Assembly: GCF_051622035.1 (NCBI RefSeq)
Contig: NC_135358.1
Span: forward strand, 24,573,501-24,637,500
Direction of reading: 5' to 3'
Length of the DNA stretch: 64,000 nucleotides
DNA from: Arctopsyche grandis
Taxonomy: Eukaryota > Arthropoda > Insecta > Trichoptera > Hydropsychidae
Positions within the stretch are counted from its first letter, which is position 1; each line of letters starts with the position of its first letter. Shown here piece after piece: positions 35,601 through 46,137 of this stretch. A program made the translations under genes and the position numbers. The notes under the pieces are model-generated. The model was not told the DNA's origin, made no database searches, and saw only the letters and a program-made list of their open reading frames with translations.

Positions 35601-37676
35601 TATGGAAATTTTAAAAGTGCGTTTTTAATGTAATAATATTCTGTATGCGATATTTAGGGGATGCCGGATTAGGATTAAGTTACATCGTCGGCAATGTGAA
35701 ACGGCACGTTTTGTATTGACGCATTTTAGTAAGAGTGTCGCTTATTTTACAATTTCTCATTCGTTTCTTATTGGAATTGCGAATGGATATAATCGGTCGG
35801 TATAAATGTCGCGGGTAGGACTGACCTCTTCGTTGTACAACTTGCTGACTTCTTTCTTGATGGGGTCCAGTATTTGTATCTGTCCGGTGGAGAAGCCGAT
35901 GAGCAGGGAGACGCTGTTGTGGGTGGTGGTGACGGTGTTGAAGTCGTGACAGGTGGGGTTGGTGCCTTTGTAGATCTTCTTGTCGATGGGTTTGGAGAGG
36001 TCAGCAGTCTGGGGACAGACGAGAAAAATGTGACAGATAGCGCGAGTGTTTGAGGCTCGAGAATAATTGCAATTGATATGAAGATTTTCAAGAGAATAGA
36101 CAACCGAAATGATGCTTTGGCCCTACAAGATGATTTGTTCAGGCTAGAGGCATATTGCAGCATAAATAAGTTGGAAATTAATGTAGCAAAATGCTCCTGC
36201 ATAACCTTCACCAGAAAACTATGTCCAGTTGACTTTCCTCATTCAATCAACGGACATAGACTCACAAGGGTATCGGAAATTAGAGATTTGGGAGTCTTTT
36301 TAAACTCTGATCTATCCTTTAGTAAACATATTGACAATGTTGTAGCTCGAGCGTCGAAGGCCCTCGGGTTCGTCATCCGGTCCTCCAAATGCTTTACTTC
36401 TATTAAATCATACAAAATACTATATTGTGCATACGTAAGAAGTATTGTTGAGTTTGCATCCCAAGTTTGGAACCCAGAGTACTCTGGTGCAAGAGACAGA
36501 TTGGAGCGCATTCAGAAGAGATTCTCGAGGTACATCAGTAGCCGTTTTGGATTATCCTATACTTCCTATGAAGATGCTTGTAGGTGTCAGCATCTACTTC
36601 CACTTGTCAAAAGAAGGGAGATAGCTGACATCTCAACAATTTTGAACATCCTTAACGGCTCGATCGACTGTCCTCAATTATTGAGCAGACTATCATTGCG
36701 TGTGCCCAATAGAATGACTAGATGTAATGAGCTCCTTTACATACCTAATACTTTTTCTAATTATGGAAGAAGCTCATTCATCTGGCGTGCAAACTCCACC
36801 GTCAACACACTAATTTTAACAATTTCTATGTTTGACTTATTTAATATTAATGCTATACAAGCTAGAGTGATTATTGCAAATTTGTTTTTCGATGATTAAT
36901 TTTATTGAAAATTTACGATTGTGATTATGAATTCTTATTTTGATGTATTTATTTTGTCTTTTTGTTTTATATTATATTATTTTTATTATTTCATAATTTT
37001 TATCATATTATTATTCTTATTATTTTGATATTTTTATTATACTGTTATTTCTATTTTTTTCTTTTTGTTTTCTCTAACTATCTTACTCTATTATCATTTT
37101 TGTTTCTTATTTTAAATGTTTGAGCTTTTCTTTTTTTTACCTATATGTGAAAATTATTAATGGTTTACTTAACATGATTATGTTTTTTTACTATCAATCT
37201 ATGTAACATAATAAACTGTAAATTTTCCAAATAAATAAATAAATAAATTAGCACAAGCAAGTGACCTTGTTGAGTCCACGGTAGACGTACACGTAGAGCT
37301 CCTTGCCGTAGTTGAAGCAGAGGCGGTCGGGAGGGTCGGGGGGCTCCGGCTGCTCGGAGGGCGGCTGTTGCTCCCCCCCTGGTGGAGAGTTGGCCTGTTG
37401 GGGAAGAGTGACCAGCGAGAGGCGCGGTCCGGGGCCGGAGCCGGAGCCGGCGCTGCACGAAGGGGGGGGCGCAGCGCCACACACGTTGCGGGAGGCTCCG
37501 GTTGCGGCTCCAGTCCCGGCCGCAGCGGTGGCCGCTCGCGAGTAGTCGGCCAGCGCCAGCAGTCGGTAGGTGCCCTCGCGAGTGACGAACTGCGACTTGA
37601 GGTCGTGGTCGTGATCGTGGTCGTGATCGCGATCGCGGTCGCTGCCGGGGGGCGGCGGCGCGCCCTCCTGCGCCAT
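32662..37676 (-). CDS. WDR20: WDR20: WD40 cofactor of USP12/USP46 deubiquitinases (3 coding exons)
   Basis: WDR20 binds the USP12/USP46-UAF1 complex and stimulates its deubiquitinase activity. Exons on the minus strand are 37676-37266, 36008-35826 and 34140-32662, all phase 0, giving 690 residues (human about 570; the excess is low-complexity). Exon 1 starts at MAQEG, then an Asp/Arg/His repeat, LKSQFVTREGTYRLLALADY, a long Ala/Gly/Pro insert and DRLCFNYGKELYVYVYRGLN. Exon 2 carries ADLSKPIDKKIYKGTNPTCH-type sequence. Exon 3 holds most WD repeats: RLIDKTRVTCIRWVPGS, HTCKSKSTRNPL-like residues, VSQDGFLRVFHYD-like, [20 protein letters not shown] and GHKSWVSVVAFDPYTCC, with the C-terminal LEPLVIKKIAHERLTALLF. 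An earlier in-frame ATG (37820) adds Gly/Cys-rich sequence and is less likely. A LINE sits in intron 1. Confidence 0.93.
34141..35164. other. WDR20 intron 2, 5' part: no gene seen
   Basis: AT-rich intron sequence. Around 34970-35110 several CAACT/AGTTG and ATTACAATTG/CAGTTGTAATGTAATT motifs are in inverted arrangement, suggesting an old MITE, but clear ends are not visible. Confidence 0.35.
35165..35352 (+). mobile_element. LINE 3' end: terminal hairpin, (TAAA)n tail and a 71-bp duplication
   Basis: GACCATTGTGGC (35165-35176) and its perfect complement (35197-35208) form a 12-bp stem directly followed by aataaataaataaataaat, a typical 3' end of CR1/jockey-like LINEs. The following 71 bases (35209-35279) are repeated almost exactly at 35280-35350 with a few substitutions, and a third copy begins at 35351. 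It lies within WDR20 intron 2. Confidence 0.6.
36075..37249 (+). mobile_element. 5'-truncated jockey/CR1-like LINE in WDR20 intron 1 (antisense to WDR20)
   Basis: The frame 36078-36899 (273 codons) encodes the end of a reverse transcriptase: it begins right after the YADD motif (DMKIF), continues with SINKLEINVAKC, GHRLTRVSEIRDLGVFLNSD, the thumb, and the ORF2 C-terminal SIVEFASQVWNPEYSG / RLERIQKRFSRYI / LPLVKRREIADI. A 350-bp 3' UTR ends in (AAAT)n at 37230-37249, just outside WDR20 exon 1. The reading frame is undamaged to its stop, so insertion was recent compared with other debris here. 5' truncation is the usual outcome of target-primed reverse transcription. The element lies on the plus strand, so it is antisense to WDR20. 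Confidence 0.88.
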
Positions 37677-38060
37677 CAGCCGGCCGCTGCCGCTGCCGCT
37701 GCCACTCCCGCGCCCCCCGCCGCTGCGCCCCCTCCCGCATCCGGCACAGGTGGCGCACAGGTGACCCCCTGCCCCGCCCGCACCCCCGCTTCCGCAGCCA
37801 CAGCCGCACGCGCAGACCACGCTGGGCCTCCAGCCGCAGCCGCAGCCGTAGCCGCAGCCGCTCTCCTGCCGCTAAAGCTGCACCCCCGCACCCCTCCACG
37901 AGCGCGCGTGACTGCGAGCGGCCTGGCACCTGGCACCTGGCACCTAGCACGCGCGTCTACACCCCCTGCTACGCGCGAGCGCACTCGTGTCCGTACGTCG
38001 ACTGTCGCTCGACTCGGCCCGTCGCCGGACACCTCGCAGACCGCCACCTTGCAACCTCCC
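37677..38060 (-). promoter_or_regulatory. WDR20: GC-rich, CpG-rich promoter/5' UTR region of WDR20
   Basis: Upstream of the WDR20 ATG the composition changes abruptly from AT-rich to strongly GC-rich with many CG dinucleotides, continuing from exon 1 to about 38060 where it ends sharply. Overlapping long frames on both strands here are a by-product of composition and not genes. No TATA box is evident. A similar GC-rich patch surrounds Bruce exon 1, so CpG-rich starts seem usual in this genome. Confidence 0.55.
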
Positions 38061-38401
38061 AGCTCCAGCTGCCGTGCCCTCGGTAGCGCACTTCATACCG
38101 GTTCTGATTTCTAGTCAAATGTGAACCGGTCACAGGACAACCGGTCGCTCTAGATCGGTCACACGTGATCACCCGTCACACTAAAACTGATCACGAAAAA
38201 ACTGGTCACACCCAAAAATTAAAAATTGGTCGAATTTTTGGGTGTGACCCTTAGATGTATAATACATATGTAGGCGGGGTAGGTATGTGTTGACCGTATC
38301 CCAGCCTAACGAAACACTGTTGTGCTTGTTTTTATTAAGTTTTATTGTTTGCCTATGGTTGTACAAAGGTATGATATTTGGGCAAAAGTATGTCGTTCAG
38401 C

Positions 38402-38575
38402 GGTCTCTGGATATGGTAGAGTGTCGCTGGCTCGGCATTCAGCTATGTTCAGAAGGTCTCTGGATGCGGCAGTGTGTTGCTGGCTCGTTGTTCGGCTATG
38501 TGCAGAAGGTCTCTGGATGCGGCAGTGTGTTGCTGGCTCGTCGTTCGGCTATGTTCGGAAGGTCTCTGGTCTGCT
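38402..38575. repeat. 53-bp tandem repeat, about 3.3 copies
   Basis: GGTCTCTGG recurs at 38402, 38455, 38508 and 38561, exactly 53 bases apart. Units 2 and 3 are nearly identical (ggatgcggcagtgtgttgc, tggctcgt-gttcggctatg); unit 1 is diverged. The period is not a multiple of three, so a coding repeat is unlikely. Confidence 0.85.
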
Positions 38576-38767
38576 GCTGTGTGTCGACGCTCGCTGCTGT
38601 GGGTCGACTGGCGTTGTTTGGGTTGTACCTCCTTTTATAGTGTTTCTGGAATCACCTGACCCATGGTGGTGGTTGTTGATGCGTAAGCGAGGAATGTGCT
38701 TTTGTCGAGGGGTAGAATTTTATGGAATGATTGGCGCCGTTCCGCTCGATGTAGTTTAATGGCGGCG

Positions 38768-38960
38768 GTGTGCTTCGACTGGTTTTGTTCCGCTCGAGTG
38801 TGAGGGGTGGAACATTCTCGAAGGATTTGGCACCGTTCCGCTCGAGTTTAATATAATGGTTGCAGGTGTGCTTCGACTGGTTTTGTTCCGCTCGAGTGTG
38901 AGGGGTGGAACTGTCTCGAAGGTTTTGGTGATTGATTCCAAGAAGTGCACGTGTTGTTTA
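38768..38960. repeat. 98-bp direct repeat, two copies
   Basis: gtgtgcttcgactggttttg then ttccgctcgagtgtgagggg starts at 38768 and again at 38866. The copies share the downstream ctcgaagg-tttgg block. CGCTCGAG also occurs a third time in between (near 38839). Confidence 0.8.
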
Positions 38961-39633
38961 CGTGTGCGAGTTCTGCGCGGAATGTGGTTTGTTGTTGTGA
39001 AATATTCTCGAATGTTTCGATGACGATGACGATGACGATGACGAGATTCCTACACATAGATCCGCCCTCACGCTTTATACTGGTCTCCTTTTAGCGCATA
39101 CAAAATACATGGCGCATGCACTTTTTCTCAGTAGGTAGTTAGCTTCTTAGTAGTGTAAGACAGAGAAGGTATGTTGACCGTATCCCGGTCTAACGAAACA
39201 CATGTTGTGTAGTTTCAAAGAGGATCGTTTATTTTCGTTCAATTTTATACAATGGTTATTGTATGTACGAAGAGGTTTCTTCGGAGAAGTGATCTGTATG
39301 AACTCCAGAGGCTCACTCTGCCGGTGGAGGTTGCTGCGTTGCTTTATAAACGTTTTGTTCTTGGTACTCGCGATGCCCCAGTTATGCTGCGAGCGTGGTT
39401 TTATGGGTTCATACGCCTAGACGTAGTTCGTGGTTTTTATGGATTCAGTGTTCTTCCTTTGTTTCCAAGACACGTGTATAGAAACACGTGTCGACCTTTT
39501 GACGAGGCGAGCGTGTGCCATGCATTAGTGACTTTCCTGGATATGTGTCGCAGTGACCTGATGAGATCATTTAAGTTGTACTATATGCCTACAGTAGGAA
39601 AGGTCGATTGCGGAGATCTTGTCGATAAATATG

Positions 39634-39799
39634 CGGAGATCTTGTCGTCACTAACTGAGGGGTGCGGGGGGTTTAACTAGCAGGGGAGTGAAAAAAACGC
39701 CGACCACTGCGTCGTAGGGAAAAAAAATCCTTTTTTTTTCTCAACTTCCCCGCTAGTTAAACCCCCCGCACCCCTCAGTTAGTGACGACAAGATCTCCG
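39634..39799. repeat. Perfect 48-bp-arm palindrome with 70-base spacer
   Basis: Bases 39634-39681 (starting cggagatcttgtcgtcac) are exactly reverse-complemented at 39752-39799. The spacer (39682-39751) begins and ends with G-rich/A-run and T-run/C-rich sequence that extends pairing imperfectly. The first 14 bases, cggagatcttgtcg, also occur in direct orientation at 39611. The absence of any mismatch implies recent formation or conversion between arms. Confidence 0.93.
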
Positions 39800-40156
39800 A
39801 CCAAAATCACGCGTCAGGGCCCATCTTTGTGTATTATATATCTATGGTGTGACTAATTTTCGGGTGTGACTAGTTTTTTCGTGACTAGTTTTAGTGTGAC
39901 CGATCTATAGCGACAGGTTGTCCTGTGACTGATTGACTAGTAGTCTGTTTACCACTTGCAATATCTCCTCTAATTGGATGGATTATTAGTCACATTAAGA
40001 TCGCCCAAAAGACAATTTTTGCCATGAAAATCGCGAATATAGAATATTTTGCACTCGAGTTTTCGTTAGTATGAAGGACTTTTCGGCTGCCAGATGTCTG
40101 GTTTTAGAGATTTTAGTGACTTTTGGGTGAGCGCTTTGTGGCCAATATCTCGACAC

Positions 40157-40721
40157 CATGGGCGTCTTTCAGCATTTCCCACGGGGAAGGGGGGGGGGGG
40201 GGGGGAGGGCAAAACTTTTGGCTAGTAAGGAATGATTTTCTAGAGAGGGAGGGGTGTTACATTAAAAAAATGAGTGTATATGAATAGTAACTATTTCTTT
40301 TAATCATTTTGTTTTTTTAATTTTTATAGAATTGTAGCGTCGAGTTTCGGTCACCATCCTACAAGCTGGAACCGACTCGGCCATGTTACTCGCCACTGAA
40401 CTGCTTGTCGTGTGTACAACACTCCGTCGTTTCATTCCCTTACGCCCCCATAGAATAAACGAGTTTTACAAATATCTTTCAAATCAAGACAAACAATAAA
40501 ACAAAATGAATTTGGGAGTTAACATTTTTTTTCTGGGAAAAATCGACGTGTTTATACCTAACAGTGTTCTAAAAACTTTCAATATTTTATTTTTTTTTGG
40601 TTTAGTATTTTAATTCAAATTCATAATAATACATTAAACAACTTGGATAGTCCCGTTAAAATCTGGGGGGCGGAGGGGGCGGCTGCCCACCCTAGCCCCC
40701 CCCTCTCTAATGACGCCCCTG
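40157..40721. mobile_element. hAT-type non-autonomous element with G-run (565 bp)
   Basis: Left end CATGGGCGTCTTT and right end (complement) CAGGGGCGTCATT match at 11 of 13; CAGGGGCGT is a common hAT terminus. Flanking octamers CTCGACAC (40149-40156) and CTTGACAC (40722-40729) agree at 7 of 8. An uninterrupted run of about 17 G lies near 40188-40205 inside the left end, with C-rich sequence mirrored near the right end. No coding capacity. Confidence 0.75.
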
Positions 40722-40811
40722 CTTGACACTTGTTCTCAACCATTTTCGTCTGCTTGAACAGGAGTTTGTATAAATTTGTGAAATATCTTTAACATACTTA
40801 ACATATTAACC

Positions 40812-40990
40812 AGCAGTATGGCTCGATGGTTGCGTTTATCTTTAGCACCGAGAGATTACTGGGTTCGAGCCCTTGCTAATCTTTAATACTGTTGGTTAGA
40901 CTTGGATATTTATGACTCCAAGTCAATCGTTTCTTATCAGAATTTGTCAATTTATCTGATTTTCATGGTGGAAACAAAAGTGCTAGAATG
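40812..40990 (+). mobile_element. tRNA-derived SINE
   Basis: TGGCTCGATGGTTG (near 40819) fits the Pol III A-box and GGTTCGAGCCC (near 40862) fits the B-box exactly, about 40 bases apart as in a tRNA. A tRNA-unrelated body follows, with the SINE-like gacttggatatttatgactccaagtc inverted motif near 40910-40935. No tRNA acceptor stem, so not a working tRNA gene. Confidence 0.6.
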
Positions 40991-41034
40991 CTAATAATGA
41001 AAGAAGTGCTAGAATTTTACTAGAGAGAATGCAA

Positions 41035-41165
41035 AAGAGTAAATGGAAGACAGTAGGGAAGATGCTGAGAAGAAATTAATAAAATGTGTGGGGTGAGATG
41101 GATGAGAGTTGCGCAAAATAGAAACGAGTGGAAAATTTTTCGAAATGCCCTAATGTCGATGACTG
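41035..41165 (+). mobile_element. RTE-type LINE ORF C-terminal remnant
   Basis: The plus strand of about 41094-41150 reads RWMRVAQNRNEWKIFRNA, the hallmark C-terminus of RTE-clade LINE proteins (W-x-R-x-A-Q-x-R-x-x-W). Upstream residues are broken by stops. Only a short decayed tail remains. Confidence 0.6.
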
Positions 41166-41669
41166 TAAATGATGATGACTTTCTGGTAAATATTTATTTA
41201 TTTCTATAAACAGTTTTAAAAGATCATTTTCTTTTAGACGTTCAATGCAAGCATTACTGTTTGGCATTAATATGATCTTCACCAATAATTTTCAAGAATT
41301 GGGAAAAAAATTGTTACTTAAATTTTACAAAATTTTTAATCCGGAGAAATGAGGTTGAAATCTTGAGAATCCGGATAAAAACCAAAGACCTGTATATCCC
41401 ACCAATAGGATTCTTATATTTTTACTACAAAATCCATTGTAACTAAATACTGGTCAACAACTATAGCGTGCTTAGGTATTTCGAAGAAGAAGAGCCGCTC
41501 TTGGTTAGATGAACGATTTTGACAGTTGAGGGGGTGATAATGTTTGGCGCAGGTCGCTTACGCTTCGCTTTAAGGTGAAATAAACTCCTTAACAAACTAC
41601 TTAAATTTCAAAATACATATGTTTGAATATAACTTAATTGAATTCCTACTATAATTTAAGGTTATGTAA
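41166..41669. other. Gene-free spacer upstream of MTIF2
   Basis: AT-rich; presumably the promoter and 5' UTR of MTIF2. No repeat or exon identified. Confidence 0.4.
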
Positions 41670-44600
41670 ATGTCATGTGCATACATATGTATATGGAATG
41701 CATGCTTTGCTTTCAGATGCTCATCCAAATTTTTGATGGAGTTTCAAATTCACAGGAAATGCGTTATAATCGGATCTCAAAACGGATGTCAAAATTTTCA
41801 TACAAACAGGCTTTTGTTGAAAAAAAGGCTCTCCGAAGAGGAGAAGGTGTGTATACTTTGGTTTCTTTATGTGCAATAAAAGCAAATTTACAGATTCAAC
41901 AAAAAATTTTTGTAGGTCTATAAAAACACTGGTAGAAAAATGATCAGATATTCGCCAAAAAGTAAACCCAAAAATCCAGTCATTGATATTTGGAAAAATA
42001 TGACTGTTCAAGAACTAGCCACAGCCGCTAATAGGAATATAGGTATGATTTGTATTTGAAATGTATTCGTAATTTTCCAATCGAAAAACATGTTAACCGA
42101 TTTATAAATATTTTTAATAGATGATATTTTTGAATCCATGTTGTACGTGAAAAATGCCGACAGTTATAGTGAAGAAACGTCTATCATAGATAACCCACAA
42201 GTGATTCAAGATATATTAAAAATTTGCGGCTACCGATTTAGAACTATTTCTAAGATTGACGACAGTAACATTGTAGAAAAAGAGGTAAGAGCTTTTTTTA
42301 TTCGTTTTTAATTTTTAGATAAACGTGAATAGTAATAATCATTGAAGTATAATGTATAGAATAGTCATTTCTAACAAAATATCGCTTAAAAGCGAGCCAT
42401 CGAAGAGAGAAACGGAAAGTCAGAAGAGAGACAAAAGAGTGAGGAAAAAAAATTCGTGGAAGTGATCGTCCCTTGACGTTCAGGGTGGCATGGGCATATT
42501 TTTATTTTATCTATTTACGAAGTATCAATAGATAAAATATTAATTTTAATTCAATTTTAAAATACAAAATATCACTTTTTATCTCTATTAACAGCTTTTG
42601 ACCCATAGGAAGTTGTGCTTCCACCTCTTTCCCACCCTTGTATCAGTGGTCCATAAGGGTACTCCACTATAACCAAGGGGACTCAAGTTATTTTTAATTT
42701 AAACAATTTTCACGATAGTTACAATACATATAAAGAAATAAGAAAGGCGTTTACGCGAAATTAAGTGAATAATTTAAATAGCTGCCCAAGAGGATTCCTT
42801 CCTTGGGAGTGTTATCAGTCCCCAAAAGTGGAAGCCTCCTAGTCGCGAGAATTTAGTTGAATTAGAAATATATAAATATACAAATATGACATATCAATCA
42901 GAATGACATATTATAAATAATGTTAGTGTGTTAGTGTGACAGTACTGTACATATCATAAATTAAAAGAATTTTAAAATCCTTGGAAAAGAACTGTTTTGT
43001 TAAACAAATACCTTTTCGATGAATATTTGTTTAACCGAATTATCTTTTTTCGCAATGTAATAAACTCTAATTTTAACAAAATTTTCAATGGTTGCGTGAA
43101 TTAACTGTAATCTATGGTTTTGTATAGCAGGCTGATCTGTAGAATGCACTAATATAGAACTAAAAATATTGGTACCCAAAAATAATTTTAATATTTTAGA
43201 AACTATTTCTACGTTTGTGATTTTGTTTGATAATGTTTTCCCGTCATTTTCATTTATTAATTTCCTTATTACAGTTTCTCATATCAGGCATATTTGGAAT
43301 ACATCAGATGATGGATAACATAGTCCACCCAAATTCCGCAAATTAATGAGCTTGTGAAACCACATTTCTTCTGTTGCCAACAGACTTGCAATACAGTCTT
43401 CACATTTAAATTTTTTCATTAATAATCGAACTACACACCAACAATGAGAGCAATTCTATGCATACTACTTCAATGTAGATAAAGTAATAATTAGTTTTAA
43501 AAAAGAATACGGTGTACGGCCCTGTTTTTCAATGAGTGAGGCTGGTCCGAACAATACGCACATGCACATACAGATGTTCGGACTTTGTCGAACTAATACT
43601 ACCACACAATTTCACTAGTAGAGCCTATTTCAAAGAGATCCTACTGCTACAGAGTTTAACAAACAACTGAGCAAAACAGCCGACATCTCCGTTTGCACGG
43701 AGTTTTTGTGGCAACATTTTTGGAAGCTAAGAGCGCTTCTATACATTCTAATTCAATGGTAATAATCTTTTAATTTAGATCAAAGATGCAGTTCGTGGCC
43801 CTCCAGCTTCACCTGAAAATCTAAAACCACGACCCCCAGTTGTTACTGTAATGGGTCATGTGGATCATGGCAAAACAACACTATTAGATGCTTTACGTAA
43901 TTCAAACGTTGTTGAACAAGAGTTTGGTGGTATAACTCAACACATCGGCGCATTTTCTGGTACCATAGAATTTGATTTTTTTTTCATCACATTTTTTTAC
44001 TTTATCATGTTACATCTATAGAATTTATTTATTTATTATGAAACAGTTAGATTGCCTAATGAAGATTTAGTTACATTCCTCGATACTCCTGGCCATGCTG
44101 CATTTTCGGCAATGCGTGCTAGAGGCGCCAATGTCACCGATATGGTTGTTTTAGTAGTGGCTGCTGATGATGGTGTCATGGAACAAACTATAGAATCGAT
44201 TAGAATGGCACGAGAAGCTCAAGGTTTAATGAAAAATATTTAAATGTATAGTGCTTTAGAAGTTAACAAGAAATTTCATTGTTTTCTTTCATTTCAGTTC
44301 CCATGATCGTTGCTATCAACAAAATCGACAAGATTGGAGCAGACATTGTAGGTAATCGTTAATGCAACTAATTAGATATTAGTTATTGTTCTATATTTCA
44401 TTATTGTGATTGAATGCATTGCGAATTTCATTCTTTTAAGGAAAGAACAAAAAAGATGCTGTCAAAGCAAGGTATACTTGTGGAAGATTTGGGAGGAGAT
44501 GTGCAATCAGTTCCAATATCGGCATTAAAGCAAACGAATTTAGACCTCCTAGTGGAAACTATAGCATTGCAAGCGCAGCTAATGGAACTGAAGTCAGATC

Positions 44601-46137
44601 CGACTGGACTAGTTGAAGGCGTAATTATTGAAGCTCAAACTGATCCTCAACGAGGGTGAGTGTGGCTCACAATTTATACAGTATTTAATTAATTTCTGGT
44701 TTGAATTCACGTTAATAATTTATCTACCATAGGAAACTAGCTACTATTATTGTTCAAAGAGGCACATTGAGACGTGGATGTATAGTTGTTGCGGGAACAG
44801 GTTGGGCTCGTACTCGCACCATGTTTTCACCAGACGGTTCACCAATATCAGAAGCGCCACCATCAACGCCAGTTCAATTGCTTGGTTGGCGGGAACTTCC
44901 ATCTGCTGGAGATGATATGATCGAAGTACAATCTGAGGTATGATGATTATGTAAAAACAATTGTTATGCACGATTAATTTACCATGCACTTACATGTATT
45001 TTTTTTAATTATTCAGAAACGAGCTTCTGAAGTTATGCGCTTGAGGCACAATCTTAAAATGCAAGAGAAGCAGGAAAGAGATGCGGTAATTATTGCAATA
45101 AAAGAATCCGAACACAAGGCCACTTACGGAGAACTCTTACAAAAGAAACGTTTGTTAGGGAGGTTCAAAATGAGAAGAGAAGGTCCTCGACCGAAAATGT
45201 TCATCGATTCTAATGAACCTACATTGAGTATTGTTGTTAAAGGTATGTTAATATTTTTCGCATCGCTTTTTTTTGATTTTTATTTGACCAATAACTATGT
45301 ATCTGAATTTTTAGCTGATGTGGATGGATCATTAGAAGCTCTTTTAGATGTTCTTGAAACTTATGACGATCATTCTAAATGTAAACTGGATATTGTTCAT
45401 TATGGCGTTGGGAATATATCGGAGACAGATATTGATATGGCTGAAGCTTTTAAAGGATTGATATATGCTTTCAATGTGGATTGTTTGCCGAATGTTCGGA
45501 TGTTACTGAAACAAAAGAATATGAAGATAAAAAATCATAATGTTATTTATAAAATGATTGATGATATTAAAGAAGAGCTAAATAATCGAATTCCATCGGC
45601 TCAGAAAGAAGAAGAATTGGGTATTAAAATTTATTATTTGTTTCCTATATTCATTAGTTTTATATCGAAAATTTTTAAATATCCATTTTTTATTCGAATA
45701 CTCATGTTAATTTGTTATTAGGAGTGGCAAATGTTTTGCAAAATTTTCCTATAAATGAGAGAAGAAAAGTGGTAAATGTAGCTGGGTGTAGGTGTACTCG
45801 CGGTGTCTTAAAAAGAAATGCAATGTTCAAAGTTCTCAGGGATGAAGAGTTATTGTTTGATGGTACATACATACATATATTTAAATATATATCTTATTAA
45901 TTTTAATGAATACATATTTTAGTATGTCATTTATTAATGTTATTTCTTATGTCATTGTCTACAGGTAAATTAGCTTCAATGAGACATATAAAAGATGAAG
46001 TAGACACCATAAAAAACAATGTAGAATGTGGTCTGAGAATAACCGATAAAGGAATAGAATTTAAACCTGGTGATGTGATTGTTTGTTACCATATGGTTGA
46101 TTATAAGAAAACTACAGAATGGAATCCTGGCTTTTAA
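41670..46137 (+). CDS. MTIF2: Mitochondrial translation initiation factor IF-2 (12 exons)
   Basis: GTPase that brings formyl-Met-tRNA to the mitochondrial small ribosomal subunit. Exons 41670-41846, 41916-42042, 42121-42284, 43779-43959, 44047-44223, 44298-44347, 44441-44655, 44733-44937, 45017-45242, 45315-45620, 45722-45862 and 45965-46137 keep phase and give 713 residues (human 727). All G motifs are present: GHVDHGKT (G1), GGITQH (G2), DTPGH (G3), NKID (G4), SAL (G5). Domains II-IV follow: [62 protein letters not shown] and the C-terminal WNPGF identical in type to human WDPGF. The start is less certain: the N-terminal exon is Arg/Lys/Cys-rich with [11 protein letters not shown] resembling a mitochondrial presequence end, but an extra upstream exon is possible. 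Confidence 0.95.
42285..43778. other. MTIF2 intron 3 (1.5 kb): no gene seen
   Basis: The largest MTIF2 intron. Contains a GC-richer patch near 42585-42680 and 42780-42850 and an inverted ggtccgaaca/ttcggac pair near 43545-43590, possibly transposon debris, but no element with readable ends. Confidence 0.4.

Larger units (their letters stand above)
38111..39943. mobile_element. Composite element with about 100-bp terminal inverted repeats
   Basis: The left arm (38111-38220) and the complement of the right arm (about 39851-39943) share cacaggacaac-ggtcgct, tagatcggtcacac, taaaact-gtcacgaaaaaact and gtcacaccc-aaaatt blocks, with small indels. The arms are packed with repeats of GTCAC. Inside are a 53-bp tandem repeat (38402-38575), a 98-bp direct repeat (38768-38960), a GATGAC microsatellite near 39018, two direct copies of a TGTTGACCGTATCCC motif (about 38288 and 39173) and a perfect palindrome (39634-39799). 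No recognisable transposase or reverse transcriptase. The 142-codon frame at 39252-39680 matches nothing I know. Foldback-type or a non-autonomous DNA element is my best guess. Confidence 0.6.

Noticed and set aside
37165-38172. Long frames of 60-261 codons around WDR20 exon 1
   Set aside because: GC-driven shadows; only the minus-strand frame containing QFVTREGTYRLL and RLCFNYGKELYVY is real.
39252-39680. 142-codon frame in the composite element
   Set aside because: No recognisable motif, ends inside the perfect palindrome, and lies among tandem repeats; not reported as a gene.
41715-41850. Alternative MTIF2 first-exon frame starting at the ATG after ttcag (about 41717)
   Set aside because: That frame does not keep phase with exon 2; the 41670 frame does and ends in an [11 protein letters not shown]-like presequence.
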